The notes: a model not told the origin generated them from the sequence alone. 64,000 nt of DNA from Hymenobacter polaris (GCF_012927305.1 NZ_JABBGH010000001.1:248001-312000); one strand, 5' to 3'; counted from the first letter of the stretch, positions 42,297 through 50,653 are shown. Made by a program: numbers and translations.

Positions 42297-43217
42297 TTAC
42301 AGCGGTAGCTCCAGGCCTTCGCTGGCCACGTGAAAGCCCAGGCGCTGCACCTCGCGCCGCTCGGCGCTGCCGGGGTCGAGCAAGGGGTTGGTGTGGTTGA
42401 GGTGGAGGAAGTAGACCTTGGCGCGCTCCCTAGGGGGCAGGTCGGCCAGCAGGCGCAGAGTTTCTTCCACGAAGGGGTGGGGCACCTCGGCCATGTCACG
42501 CGCAATTTCGCCGTTGCGGTAGAAGGTGCCGTCGAGCAGCACGTAGTCGGCGTGTTTGATGACTTCGGGCAGGCGCTGGTCCCACCGGCTCCACTTATCA
42601 ATGTCGGGGATGAAAATGGCCGTTTTATGCTGACCCTGAATAGCATAACCCACGGTTTCGGTAAACTCGTCGCGGTGCGGCACCAGGAAGGGCGTCACGC
42701 GCAGCTTGGGGTTCAGCACCATCGCCTGGCCGGCCGCCAGCGGCTGCAGGGCAATGTTGCGCAATGCCACTAACTGGCTCCAGGGAGCGTTGCGGGTCAG
42801 GAAGTCGGCCATGCGCGGCATGGCGTACACGGGCACGGCGCTGGCCCCCAGCGCTTCGCGGCCCAGGTGCAGCAGCCCCGTATAGTGCCCGATGTGGCCG
42901 TGGGTGAGGAAGATGCCGGTAGGCAGCGTGCCCGGCGTGGGCAGGTACTGGTTGAGGGCAAAGAGCTGGGCCGGCAGGTCGGGCGTGGCCTCAAACAGGA
43001 ATTTCTGCTGGGCGGCCTCGTCCACCACCCCTAGGGCCACCACCTGCTGCCGCTGGCGCAAGCCCAGCGCCACGGCCGCGTACTCGCCGGTGGCGCCCGC
43101 CTGGGGGTAGCCGCCGTCCTGCGCTACGCCCAGCACCACCAGCTGCTGCTGGGCCAGGGCCGGCAAGGCGAGCAGGAGCAGCAGGAATGGCAGGAATGGC
43201 AGGAGCAAATACTTCAC
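42297..43217 (-). CDS. Secreted PqqB-like MBL-fold hydrolase
   Basis: 306 residues with a signal peptide ('LLPFLPFLLLLLALPALAQ') and GTG start. 'VVLGVAQDGGYPQAG' and 'IFLTHGHIGHYTGLLHLG' are typical of PqqB-like proteins. The zinc motif reads HGHIGH, with Gly in place of the usual Asp of HxHxDH, so metal binding may differ. 'IPDIDKW' and 'LDGTFY' are later family motifs. No other PQQ biosynthesis gene is present. Its secretion also argues against a role in PQQ synthesis. Confidence 0.85.
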   Translation of the reverse strand: MKYLLLPFLPFLLLLLALPALAQQQLVVLGVAQDGGYPQAGATGEYAAVALGLRQRQQVVALGVVDEAAQQKFLFEATPDLPAQLFALNQYLPTPGTLPTGIFLTHGHIGHYTGLLHLGREALGASAVPVYAMPRMADFLTRNAPWSQLVALRNIALQPLAAGQAMVLNPKLRVTPFLVPHRDEFTETVGYAIQGQHKTAIFIPDIDKWSRWDQRLPEVIKHADYVLLDGTFYRNGEIARDMAEVPHPFVEETLRLLADLPPRERAKVYFLHLNHTNPLLDPGSAERREVQRLGFHVASEGLELPL

Positions 43218-43390
43218 GTTGAGGGTAGTTGAAACGGCGCGTAAAAAACAGATTTACATGCTAAACGCTATCAATAGCATCAGCCCAGCCATTTACTTTG
43301 CGCACAGAGCTAGGAGGGTTAGGTGCTGGCGTAGCCTGCGCTACGAGCAGCACAGGGGCCGTAGCTGTTTTCTCCTTAAGCGCATACACC

Positions 43391-44275
43391 ATGAAACACC
43401 TGCTACTGATTGTTCTGCTGCACCTCGCTTTTCAGGGAGCAGCTCAGCCCAATGTGCTGCGCGATACGATTCCCTTCAAAATGAACGCGCAAAATAATAT
43501 GTACGTGCGGGCGGTATTCAACAAAGCGGATACGCTAAACCTGAACTTCGACACGGGCACCACGGAGTTGGTGCTAATAAATAGCGTGCGGCAACACAAG
43601 CTCAAGTCGGCGCCCACGCTCTACAGCACGGTGTACGACCTGAAAATCGGCGCGACTACCTACCGCACCAAAGTCTACGACGCCGAGCTGACGGCGCACG
43701 AAACGGATGGCCGCTTCGGCTGGGACTTGTTTAAGGGCAAAGTTGTGGAGCTGGACTACGACAAGAACCTGCTGATTGTGCACGCTGCCCTGCCGCCCAG
43801 CGTAGCCGAGAGTAAGCGCTACACCAAGCTGCCCCTTGCGTTTGAAAAGGACTTGCTGCTGATTACCGGCGCGCTGAAGCAGAGCGGCGTGGTAAACACC
43901 GCCTCCTTTTTATTCGATAGCGGCTACCAGCGCACGGCCATGCTGGACGACGAGCTACTAAAGCAGAGCACCTTCCCAACGGACCAGATGCCGCTGATAA
44001 AGAAGGTGGTAATGCACGGGGCGCAGGGCAACGAAATTCCGGTGCTCACGAAAAACCTGGCCGTTTTGCAGCTCGGAAAATTCAAGCTCAAGAACGTGCC
44101 TGTCCAGCAGCTGACTGGCAGTAAGCTCTTCAAAAACAAGCACCTGCACATCCTGGGCAACGAGGTATTGAAGCGGTTCAACACCTTCCTCGACCTGCAA
44201 GCGGGCGTGGTGTACCTGAAGCCCAATCACTACTTCCGCACCGGCTATATCGAGCGTAAGCCAGCGGGCGCGTAG
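43391..44275 (+). CDS. Secreted retropepsin-like aspartyl protease
   Basis: 294 residues starting at the ATG at 43391; signal peptide 'LLLIVLLHLAFQGAAQ'. The first active-site loop is 'NFDTGTTELVLI' (DTG). A second loop 'FLFDSGYQRTAML' carries DSG, so the protein may be a two-lobed pepsin-like enzyme in one chain. The end 'LGNEVLKRFNTFLDLQAGVV' is typical of bacterial aspartyl proteases of this group. Base composition is a little lower in GC than neighbours. Substrate unknown. Confidence 0.85.
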   Translation: MKHLLLIVLLHLAFQGAAQPNVLRDTIPFKMNAQNNMYVRAVFNKADTLNLNFDTGTTELVLINSVRQHKLKSAPTLYSTVYDLKIGATTYRTKVYDAELTAHETDGRFGWDLFKGKVVELDYDKNLLIVHAALPPSVAESKRYTKLPLAFEKDLLLITGALKQSGVVNTASFLFDSGYQRTAMLDDELLKQSTFPTDQMPLIKKVVMHGAQGNEIPVLTKNLAVLQLGKFKLKNVPVQQLTGSKLFKNKHLHILGNEVLKRFNTFLDLQAGVVYLKPNHYFRTGYIERKPAGA

Positions 44276-44306
44276 GGGGCTAGGGTTCAAGTGGAACCAG
44301 GTGCAG

Positions 44307-44405
44307 CAAAGCCGTCAGGCTGAGTCCCGCGAAGCATCTCTACCGCGTCTCTAGGAGTTCCGTTCGGTAGGGATGCTTCGCGGGGCTCAGCCTGACGGCC
44401 TTCTT
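44307..44405. repeat. Intergenic palindrome family A, divergent copy
   Basis: CAAAGCCGTCAGGCTGAGTC at left, with GAAGCATCTCTACCG and the matching right arm. CATGCTGAG is replaced by CAGGCTGAG in both arms, so the changes are compensatory. It lies between convergent genes. Confidence 0.8.
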
Positions 44406-44428
44406 TGTTGGCCTACTAGCTGTACTGC

Positions 44429-45736
44429 TTAGCGCAGGGCTTTATCGAGCTTCACAAAATAGATGCGATTGACATCGACCTTGCCGGTGGCGGGCAAAAT
44501 TTTGGGCGCGAAGCCATTGCTGCCGTTATCCACCACGCCAAAATCGTCGTCGTTGGAAATAGCCAGTACGTCGTTGCCGAGGAGGGCCAGGCCCTCGGCC
44601 TTGTCGTGCGGGTACACCGGCGAAATGGCCGAGCCCAGCAGGTCGAGCACCAGCGTTTTGGTGACGGGCACCACGCCGGCCGCCGCCAGGCCCGCCTGGT
44701 CTTTGAGCTGCTCCACGGTCTGGCCATTGTAGAGCTTGCCGGCGGCCGCGTTGCTGGCATCCGAGATGTCGGTGGCGCCGGCCAGGTCAAATTTGTACAC
44801 CCGCTTGAGGGCGGCCGGCTTGCTGGCGTCGCCGCCGTAGAGGCCGTCGCGCTCCAAGGCCAGGAAGGTGGTGCCGCTGATGGCCGCGATTTCGCTGCAG
44901 CCCGTTAGGCTGGCGTTTTCCATCAAGTAGGCGTACTGCTTGGTGGCGCCGCTGGCCAGGTCGAACGTGACCACCCGCAGCACCGTGGAGCCGCTCACGG
45001 CTGAGGAGGACGGGTTGTAGAGCGGCGACTGCATGAGGCCCACCAGCGTTTTGCCGTCGGGCGTGAGGCAGAGGCCTTCCATGCCGCGGTTGGGGCGGCG
45101 GCGGGCCAGCACCAGCGGCAGCGTGCGCCCGCCCTGGCCCGTGCCGAAGGGGTTGATGCGCTCGAGCTGCTTGCCGGTGGCGTCGAAGTGCGCAATATGC
45201 GGGCCGTACTCGTCGCTAATCCAGAACGTGCCATCGGGGGCCAGCACCAGCCCTTCCGAGTCGATGCCGTCGGCGCTGGTGCCGAGGGCGTTGCCGCTCA
45301 GGTCGAGGGCGGTTTCGCCGGTGCTGCCCTGGCCGGCGGGGTTGGGCAGGCCGGTGAGGGGCAGGCCGGCCGAGTTCTTCAGCAGGATGGTTTGCTCCAG
45401 CGTCAGCTGGTTGTCCTTGAGCCGGAACTTGCCAATCTGGGGCGTGAAATCGGCCTTGCCAAACACGATGGAGTTGGGGGCCACGCCGGCCGCGTTGGGG
45501 CCACGGTCGGTGAGCAGGTAGAATACGGTGGGGTCGCTGGGGTCGGGCGCCAGGGCCGAGCCGAAGCCGCCGTTGTAGAGCACCGTGCCGTTGGGGGCGG
45601 TGGCCAAGGTTTTGGGGTTCGAGGCTTCGGCGTAGGCGGGGTAGCTGGCGGTGGCCGGGGCGTCGACATCCTTCTGGCAGCTGGCCAGGGCGGCGGTGCC
45701 AAGGAGGAGGGCTAGCAGCGGGTAGTGCTTAGGCAT
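44429..45736 (-). CDS. Phytase-like esterase lipoprotein
   Basis: 435 residues starting at the ATG at 45736. A lipobox ('LLLGTAALASCQ') anchors it. The body is a beta-propeller of the 'esterase-like activity of phytase' family: 'FGSALAPDPSDPTVFYLLTD', 'EGLVLAPDGTFWISDEYGPH', 'NRGMEGLCLTPDGKTLVG' and 'YPHDKAEGLALLGND' are typical. The probable role is phosphoester hydrolysis at the cell surface, but activity in this family is weakly documented. The sigma-54 activator gene lies upstream on the same strand with a palindrome between. Confidence 0.85.
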   Translation of the reverse strand: MPKHYPLLALLLGTAALASCQKDVDAPATASYPAYAEASNPKTLATAPNGTVLYNGGFGSALAPDPSDPTVFYLLTDRGPNAAGVAPNSIVFGKADFTPQIGKFRLKDNQLTLEQTILLKNSAGLPLTGLPNPAGQGSTGETALDLSGNALGTSADGIDSEGLVLAPDGTFWISDEYGPHIAHFDATGKQLERINPFGTGQGGRTLPLVLARRRPNRGMEGLCLTPDGKTLVGLMQSPLYNPSSSAVSGSTVLRVVTFDLASGATKQYAYLMENASLTGCSEIAAISGTTFLALERDGLYGGDASKPAALKRVYKFDLAGATDISDASNAAAGKLYNGQTVEQLKDQAGLAAAGVVPVTKTLVLDLLGSAISPVYPHDKAEGLALLGNDVLAISNDDDFGVVDNGSNGFAPKILPATGKVDVNRIYFVKLDKALR

Positions 45737-45837
45737 TTTACAGGGGATGGAGCTGGAATTAGCCGGCAAAATTCCCGCGCTCGTATTACCCCAACATTGC
45801 CCCTAGGCTACGATTCCGTATATATTAATTGAATTGA

Positions 45838-45938
45838 AAAGCGGTCATGCTGAGCGCAGCCGAAGCATCTCTACCACGCCCCCTGGGGTGTCGTTGTTCG
45901 GTAGAGATGCTTCGGCTGCGCTCAGCATGACCGCCTTT
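45838..45938. repeat. Intergenic palindrome family A
   Basis: 'AAAGCGGTCATGCTGAGCGC' starts the left arm and the complement ends the right arm (the outer AAAG-CTTT differ slightly). It lies between two minus-strand genes, right after the sigma-54 activator stop. Confidence 0.88.
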
Positions 45939-45944
45939 ACTGCT

Positions 45945-47297
45945 TCACTCCACCCCGTACTCCTGCAGCTTGCGGTAGAGCGTCGTCAGACCGATGCCCA
46001 GGCGCTTGGCTACTTCGGGCTTGTTGCCCAGCAGCTCGCCCATCAGGCGGCGGATGTGGCGCGCTTCGAGGCCGCGCAGGCTTTCGTCGTCGGCAGGGGG
46101 CCTAGGGCTGGTGCCGGCGTGAAACTCGTCGGGCAGGTAGGCGGGGGCCAGCAGCTCGCCGGCCGGGGCCAGGATGGCGGCGCGCTCCAGCACGTTCTTC
46201 AGCTCGCGCACATTGCCGGGCCAGGGGTAGGCTTGCAGCAGCACCAGCGTGTCGGGCTCGAAGCCGGGCAGGCGCTTGGCCAGCCGGGCGGCGAAGTGCT
46301 GCAAGAAAAACGCGGCCAGTAGCGGCACGTCGGTGCGGCGGTCGGCCAGCGGCGGCACCACGATGGTGAACACCGAAAGGCGGTAGTACAAATCGGGCCG
46401 GAAGCGCCCCTCGGCGGCCTCCTGCTTAAGGTTGCGGTTGGTGGCGGCCACCAGCCGCACGTCCACCTTGGTCGGCTTGGTGTCGCCGAGCTTGGTAAAC
46501 TGCTGCAACTCCAGCACCCGCAGGAACTTGGCTTGCACGTTCAACTCCAGCTCGCCGATTTCGTCCAGAAACAGCGTGCCGCCGTTGGCTTCTTCCAGCA
46601 GGCCCTTCTTGTCGGCCAGCGCCCCCGTAAAGGCGCCTTTCTTATAGCCAAACAGCTCGCTTTCGAGCAAATCCTTGGGGAAGGCCGAGCAGTTGACGGC
46701 CACGAAGGGCTTGCTTTTGCGCCCGCTGGCTTGGTGCAGCGCCTGGGCAAATAGCTCTTTGCCCGCGCCGGTGGGGCCTTCGAGCAGCACCGTGCTGTCG
46801 GTAGGCGCCACCTGGCGGGCCAGGGCTTGGGCGCGGCGCAGGGCGGGCGCCTCGCCAATCATACTGTCGAAGGTGTGGCCCTGGCTCATGCGCTTTTCCA
46901 GCTCGGCCACGCGGCGGCGCAGGCGGGCTTTCTCGGCGGCGCGCTCCACCACTACCACCAGCTGCTGCTCAAAATCGCCCTTGGTGAGGTAGTCGAAGGC
47001 GCCCTGCTTCATGGCCCGCACCCCGTCGGGGATGGTGCCGTAGGCCGTGAGCAGCACCACCTCGGCCTCGGGCGCCAGCGCCTTGAAGCGGGGCAGCAAA
47101 TCGACGCCGTGGGCATCGGGCAGCTTCACGTCGCTGAGCACCACCAGCACCTCCTGGGCGTGCTGCCCCAGCAGCCCTAGGCCCCGGTAGGCATCCGGCG
47201 CTTGCAGCACGGTGTAGCCTTCCAGCTCCAGCACCTGGGCCAGCAGCTGGCGCAGCCGCGCTTCGTCGTCGATGAGGAGCAGGGTTCCGGTGGGCAC
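45945..47297 (-). CDS. Sigma-54-dependent response regulator (NtrC type)
   Basis: 450 residues. The receiver ('LLIDDEARLRQLL', phospho-Asp in 'VVLSDVKLPDAHG') is followed by an AAA+ domain: Walker A 'EGPTGAGKELFAQAL', the sigma-54 loop 'KKGAFTGALADKKG' (GAFTGA), Walker B 'GGTLFLDEIGEL' and the arginine-finger region 'YYRLSVFTIVVPPLADRR'. The C-terminal helix-turn-helix is Fis-type ('VAKRLGIGLTTLYRKLQ'). It activates sigma-54 promoters when phosphorylated. A promoter lies 27 bases upstream. The cognate kinase may be the KinB-like protein at 40.6-42.1 kb (inference from distance only). Confidence 0.95.
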   Translation of the reverse strand: MPTGTLLLIDDEARLRQLLAQVLELEGYTVLQAPDAYRGLGLLGQHAQEVLVVLSDVKLPDAHGVDLLPRFKALAPEAEVVLLTAYGTIPDGVRAMKQGAFDYLTKGDFEQQLVVVVERAAEKARLRRRVAELEKRMSQGHTFDSMIGEAPALRRAQALARQVAPTDSTVLLEGPTGAGKELFAQALHQASGRKSKPFVAVNCSAFPKDLLESELFGYKKGAFTGALADKKGLLEEANGGTLFLDEIGELELNVQAKFLRVLELQQFTKLGDTKPTKVDVRLVAATNRNLKQEAAEGRFRPDLYYRLSVFTIVVPPLADRRTDVPLLAAFFLQHFAARLAKRLPGFEPDTLVLLQAYPWPGNVRELKNVLERAAILAPAGELLAPAYLPDEFHAGTSPRPPADDESLRGLEARHIRRLMGELLGNKPEVAKRLGIGLTTLYRKLQEYGVE

Positions 47298-47323
47298 TTT
47301 GCTAGTGGCTTAGGTTAGGAAGC

Positions 47324-47331
47324 CAAAGGTA
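47324..47331 (-). promoter_or_regulatory. -7 element for the sigma-54 activator gene
   Basis: TACCTTTG on the minus strand exactly fits TAnnTTTG and lies 26 bases before the start codon. Confidence 0.55.
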
Positions 47332-47408
47332 GGAGATGGGTAGGTCGGCTAGGCATAAGCGGCCGGCCGTACCCTAGGGCGCGGCTACCCCACTATTTTC
47401 GCGGTCCT

Positions 47409-47864
47409 ATGACCACACCCATTCGCTGGATCACCAAGCCCTTCGCCGCCCTCACCCTGGCCGAACTCTACGCCCTGCTGCAACTGCGCAGCGAAGTATT
47501 CGTGGTAGAGCAAACCTGCGCTTTCCAAGACATCGACGGGCACGACCAGGCCGCCCTGCATCTGCTGGGCCATACCGAGGCGGGCGAGCTAGCCGCCTAC
47601 GCCCGCCTGTTCGAGGCCGGGCGCAGCTACGCGCAAGCCAGCATCGGGCGGGTCGTGACCTCGCCGCGCCACCGCGGGCAGGGCCTAGGGCGGCAGCTGC
47701 TGCACGAGGCCATCGCGCAGTGCGAAGCGCAGTTTGGCGCGCAGCCCATCAAGATTGGGGCACAGCAGTACCTGCTGGATTTCTACCAGAGCTTCGGCTT
47801 CGTGGTGGAAGGCGAAGGGTACCTGGAGGACGGCATTCCGCACGTGCACATGGTGCGGCCCTAG
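47409..47864 (+). CDS. ElaA-like GNAT acetyltransferase
   Basis: 151 residues. 'LYALLQLRSEVFVVEQTCAF' and 'QDIDGHDQAALHLLG' are the ElaA signature. Motif A, 'IGRVVTSPRHRGQGLGRQLL', carries RGQGLG for acetyl-CoA binding, and 'YQSFGFVVEGEGYLEDGIPH' closes the domain. ElaA proteins are small acetyltransferases of unknown acceptor. It is followed by the accessory ATPase/nuclease pair. Confidence 0.93.
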   Translation: MTTPIRWITKPFAALTLAELYALLQLRSEVFVVEQTCAFQDIDGHDQAALHLLGHTEAGELAAYARLFEAGRSYAQASIGRVVTSPRHRGQGLGRQLLHEAIAQCEAQFGAQPIKIGAQQYLLDFYQSFGFVVEGEGYLEDGIPHVHMVRP

Positions 47865-47961
47865 GGCTTCGCCCGCAACCTGCGCACCAGTGGCTCCGTG
47901 CCCTCAGTCAGCTAGTGAATATCTCCGGTGGCATTCGCAAGGCGCCGGGGCTTGAGTAGTT

Positions 47962-47969
47962 TATCTTTG
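47962..47969 (+). promoter_or_regulatory. -7 element directly before the accessory ATPase gene
   Basis: TATCTTTG exactly fits TAnnTTTG and ends 4 bases before the ATG at 47974, so transcription would begin at or next to the start codon. Confidence 0.6.
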
Positions 47970-47973
47970 AACT

Positions 47974-49095
47974 ATGCTAAAACGCCTCCATTTACAGAAT
48001 TTCACTGTCTTTGCCGATGCCGAATTTGAGTTTGGGCCGGGGCTAAATGTGCTTGTTGGTACCAATGGGACCGGGAAGAGCCACGTGCTGAAGGTGGGGT
48101 ATGCGGTAGAAACTACTAGGTATGATATAAATAAACGATACGGTTCTGTTTCTAAATCATCGCTTGGGGCTATTTCATCGGCTTGGGCTGAGATGCAAGA
48201 CGTCTCACTCAGTCGTATTTTTTCGGTAGCTCAGCTGATTCAACTTTTTAGGTGGGGAGGAGAAGGTGAAGCAGAAATTGATGTGAAATTTGAAACAGAT
48301 AGAGGCGTTTTAATAGAAATTGCTTCGGCAACAATTCAAGCTTATGTTGGCTCGGCGGGCATAAAAGTAGATAGTGCGCTTGAAAATGAAGCCCTGATAG
48401 CGAAACCTGTATTTATTCCAGCAAGAGACGTGCTTACACTTAGTTGGATACTACCTACAATAGAGCAATTAATTATTCCGGTAGAAAAAAATTACTTGGA
48501 TTTACTTAATCAACTTAGGCTTTTACCGCTTCGTAGTTTAGAAAAAAATAGCGTTATTACTGCTCTGAAGGATATAATAGGCGGGGAGATACAGGCAGAA
48601 GGTGATATTTACTCGCTAATTGATAAAAGTGGGCGTCGAGTATCAACTAATATGATGGCTGAAGGACTTCGTAAATTCGGTACGCTGCAGAAGCTGCTTG
48701 CGAATGGTAGTCTCACTAAAAAAAGTACTCTGTATTGGGACGAGCCCGAGGCTAACCTAAACCCCGCGCTTCTCCAAAAACTCGCCGCTATTTTAGCCGA
48801 ATTAGCTCGCCAGGGATTTCAAATAATTCTGGCCACGCATAGCACAGATTTACTAAAAGAATTTCATATCCTTTCACGTCAAAAAGACGCTAAGCCATTG
48901 CCGATAAAATACTTTGGTTTAAATGCTCAGCCGGGCAAGGCTACGACAGTAATTACCACCGATAATTTTGAGCATCTGCCCGACGTGGTAGCGTTGGAAG
49001 TGGAATTAAAGCAAGCGGAGGAGTTAGAGGAAATTTTTATCCGCGAAGACCGGGAGTATTATGCCAACCATCCAGGAGAACAACCTAGCCTTTGA
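47974..49095 (+). CDS. AAA family ATPase (AAA_21/OLD-like), candidate defence component
   Basis: 373 residues. 'LHLQNFTVFADAEFEFGPG' is the SMC/ABC-type N-terminus, Walker A is G29-TNGTGKS (29-36), Walker B is 'LYWDEPEANLNP' (near 253-264) and the switch His is in 'ILATHSTDLL'. A ~150-residue insert separates the halves. This is the ATPase type found in OLD, Septu, PARIS and retron-type defence systems. The first two thirds are AT-rich and lack CCTAGG, unlike the neighbours. The next gene overlaps it by 35 bases. Transcription looks leaderless. A partner-dependent anti-phage role is inferred, not shown. Confidence 0.85.
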   Translation: MLKRLHLQNFTVFADAEFEFGPGLNVLVGTNGTGKSHVLKVGYAVETTRYDINKRYGSVSKSSLGAISSAWAEMQDVSLSRIFSVAQLIQLFRWGGEGEAEIDVKFETDRGVLIEIASATIQAYVGSAGIKVDSALENEALIAKPVFIPARDVLTLSWILPTIEQLIIPVEKNYLDLLNQLRLLPLRSLEKNSVITALKDIIGGEIQAEGDIYSLIDKSGRRVSTNMMAEGLRKFGTLQKLLANGSLTKKSTLYWDEPEANLNPALLQKLAAILAELARQGFQIILATHSTDLLKEFHILSRQKDAKPLPIKYFGLNAQPGKATTVITTDNFEHLPDVVALEVELKQAEELEEIFIREDREYYANHPGEQPSL

Positions 49096-49639
49096 TTTTC
49101 CGGCCAACTGGTATGCAGTAAAATACGACCACGATGCAGAGCCAGCCAGCGGCGAGCCAGCTGGATTTTACCGGCGGATTATTTTGAGCGAGGGCGTGCA
49201 GCAGGTGCGTGGGATGGACATTGTATGCCGGCTACCGGGCGAGTCTAAGTGCTTGCAGCTTATCGAGGTAAAGGATGAGCGCAAGCGTGACCCTGCCACC
49301 GATATTGCAGTGCGCCACGAGGAGCTTCGGCAGACGATGCTGCGCAAAACGCTGGGTACGCTGGCTAGTCTGGTGCTGGCCGAGCGACTCGGCAATGCTT
49401 CGTTGCGGCCGGTGGCTTGCCTCAGCCAGCAGCCGCTGATTGAAGTAGTGCTTTTTTTAGAGGAGACCCCGCTAGCCCCGCAGCGCAGCACACTGCTGCG
49501 CAAAGTGACGGAGAAGGACCGGAAGAATATCCTCGACCAGAAGCTCACGGCTAAGTTCTATCAGTGGGGTATGCCATTCTTTCTGTATGATTTGGATAAA
49601 CGCAGCCCGGCGCTCTGGCAGGTACGCGATTTAGTTTAG
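49061..49639 (+). CDS. Candidate PD-(D/E)xK nuclease paired with the ATPase
   Basis: 192 residues, starting inside the ATPase gene (35-base overlap, different frame), so the two are translationally linked. I do not recognise a named family. 'GMDIVCRLPG...LQLIEVKDER' places D53 and E69-x-K71 as in PD-(D/E)xK nucleases, with an upstream acidic residue E44 where the first helix of that fold often carries one. The C-terminal half is a mixed domain ('YQWGMPFFLYDLDKRSPALW'). A nuclease effector controlled by the upstream ATPase would fit. Confidence 0.6.
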   Translation: MPTIQENNLAFDFPANWYAVKYDHDAEPASGEPAGFYRRIILSEGVQQVRGMDIVCRLPGESKCLQLIEVKDERKRDPATDIAVRHEELRQTMLRKTLGTLASLVLAERLGNASLRPVACLSQQPLIEVVLFLEETPLAPQRSTLLRKVTEKDRKNILDQKLTAKFYQWGMPFFLYDLDKRSPALWQVRDLV

Positions 49640-49759
49640 CTTAGCTGTACAGCTACCACGCCAAACCTAGGGCGCCACTAGTGGTTAGAGGAAGCAACTG
49701 CTCGTTTCCGCGTGAAAAATCTGTTTTATCCTGCTTCAAACCAAACCACTACCTGCCTA

Positions 49760-49909
49760 ATGGCTGAAATAAAAGCCCTGGCTGCCAGCGTCGCCCACGG
49801 CCAGCTCGAACCATTTAGCTACAACCCCGGTCCCCTAGGGGCCGAAGAAGTAGACATTGCCGTGGAGTACTGCGGCATCTGCCACTCCAACCTCTCGATT
49901 ATAATCTAG
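49760..49909 (+). pseudogene. Truncated zinc alcohol dehydrogenase
   Basis: Only 49 codons remain. 'EEVDIAVEYCGICHSNLSII' is the N-terminal catalytic zinc region of NADPH-dependent cinnamyl-type alcohol dehydrogenases (normally CGICHSDLSMI), then a stop codon interrupts it. The expected ~300 further residues are not found downstream; a terminator and unrelated DNA follow. This is a gene remnant beside the accessory cassette, probably left by a deletion. Confidence 0.8.
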
Positions 49910-49923
49910 GGTTGTCACTTACC

Positions 49924-49962
49924 AAAAACGGCCTCATCGCGGAGCGGTGAGGCCGTTTTTTT
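49924..49962 (+). terminator. Strong intrinsic terminator
   Basis: AAAAACGGCCTC pairs with GAGGCCGTTTTT around a 13-base loop and ends in seven T. It now closes the dehydrogenase remnant. Confidence 0.85.
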
Positions 49963-50086
49963 GTGCCTAGGCTCCCACGACCAGCGTTCTAAAGCTGCCG
50001 TAGTTCGGGCCCCACGCTGGCAAACTGAATACCTGTGCACTAGCGTGCAACGTCGTGCTTAATTTGGTGGCCTCAATGCCAGAGAT

Positions 50087-50539
50087 ATGCCAGTACGTTT
50101 TCGGAAGCTAGCGGAAGCCAGCCGCGTGGGCGAGCCGCCGCGCACCCAGCGGTTCAGGGCGGCCGTGCGCCAGCGGCGGCAGCGCCTCGATGGGGCCGTG
50201 GCCGAGTCGGCGGCGCGGCTGCTGCCGTTGGTGGCGATAGTCGCGGCCCTGCAATCCCCGCCCATCCAAGAATCGGTGTTTCGCACCTGGCGCAAGAAGC
50301 TGCGGGCGCACTGGGACACGGCCTACGCCGCGCTGCAAGCCGCCCCTTGCGGCCCCGCCGGGCCCGGCCACCACGCCCTGGCCCACGCCCTCCACACCCT
50401 GGCCGAGCTGCTGCGCGACGAAGCCCGCGATATCAGCCCCGAGGAATGGCAGCGCGCCGCCAAGGAGCTAACCCTGGCCACGCTCAAAAATGCGCCGGGC
50501 CTCATTAGCGCGGTGCAGCAGGCGCAGCGGCTGGCCTAG
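50087..50539 (+). CDS. Hypothetical helical protein
   Basis: 150 residues with a very basic N-terminus ('RFRAAVRQRRQRLDG'), then helical segments rich in Ala and Leu, including 'ARLLPLVAIVAAL', which might be a short hydrophobic helix. No known motif was found. It lies 114 bases before pspA on the same strand and could be part of that operon. Codon use is normal for the window. Confidence 0.6.
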   Translation: MPVRFRKLAEASRVGEPPRTQRFRAAVRQRRQRLDGAVAESAARLLPLVAIVAALQSPPIQESVFRTWRKKLRAHWDTAYAALQAAPCGPAGPGHHALAHALHTLAELLRDEARDISPEEWQRAAKELTLATLKNAPGLISAVQQAQRLA

Positions 50540-50653
50540 GGGCCTGTAATTGAAATGGGCGTTGCGCGATAATGCGTTAGGTTTGTTGCGCAGGGCGCCG
50601 TAAGCCCGCGGTAGTCGCAGTTTTCCGGGTTTTCCTTTCACTATTTCTGCGTT

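Noticed and set aside
42297..43217. Evidence of PQQ biosynthesis
   Set aside because: Only a PqqB-like hydrolase is present, it is secreted and its metal motif is changed; no pqqA, C, D or E is found.
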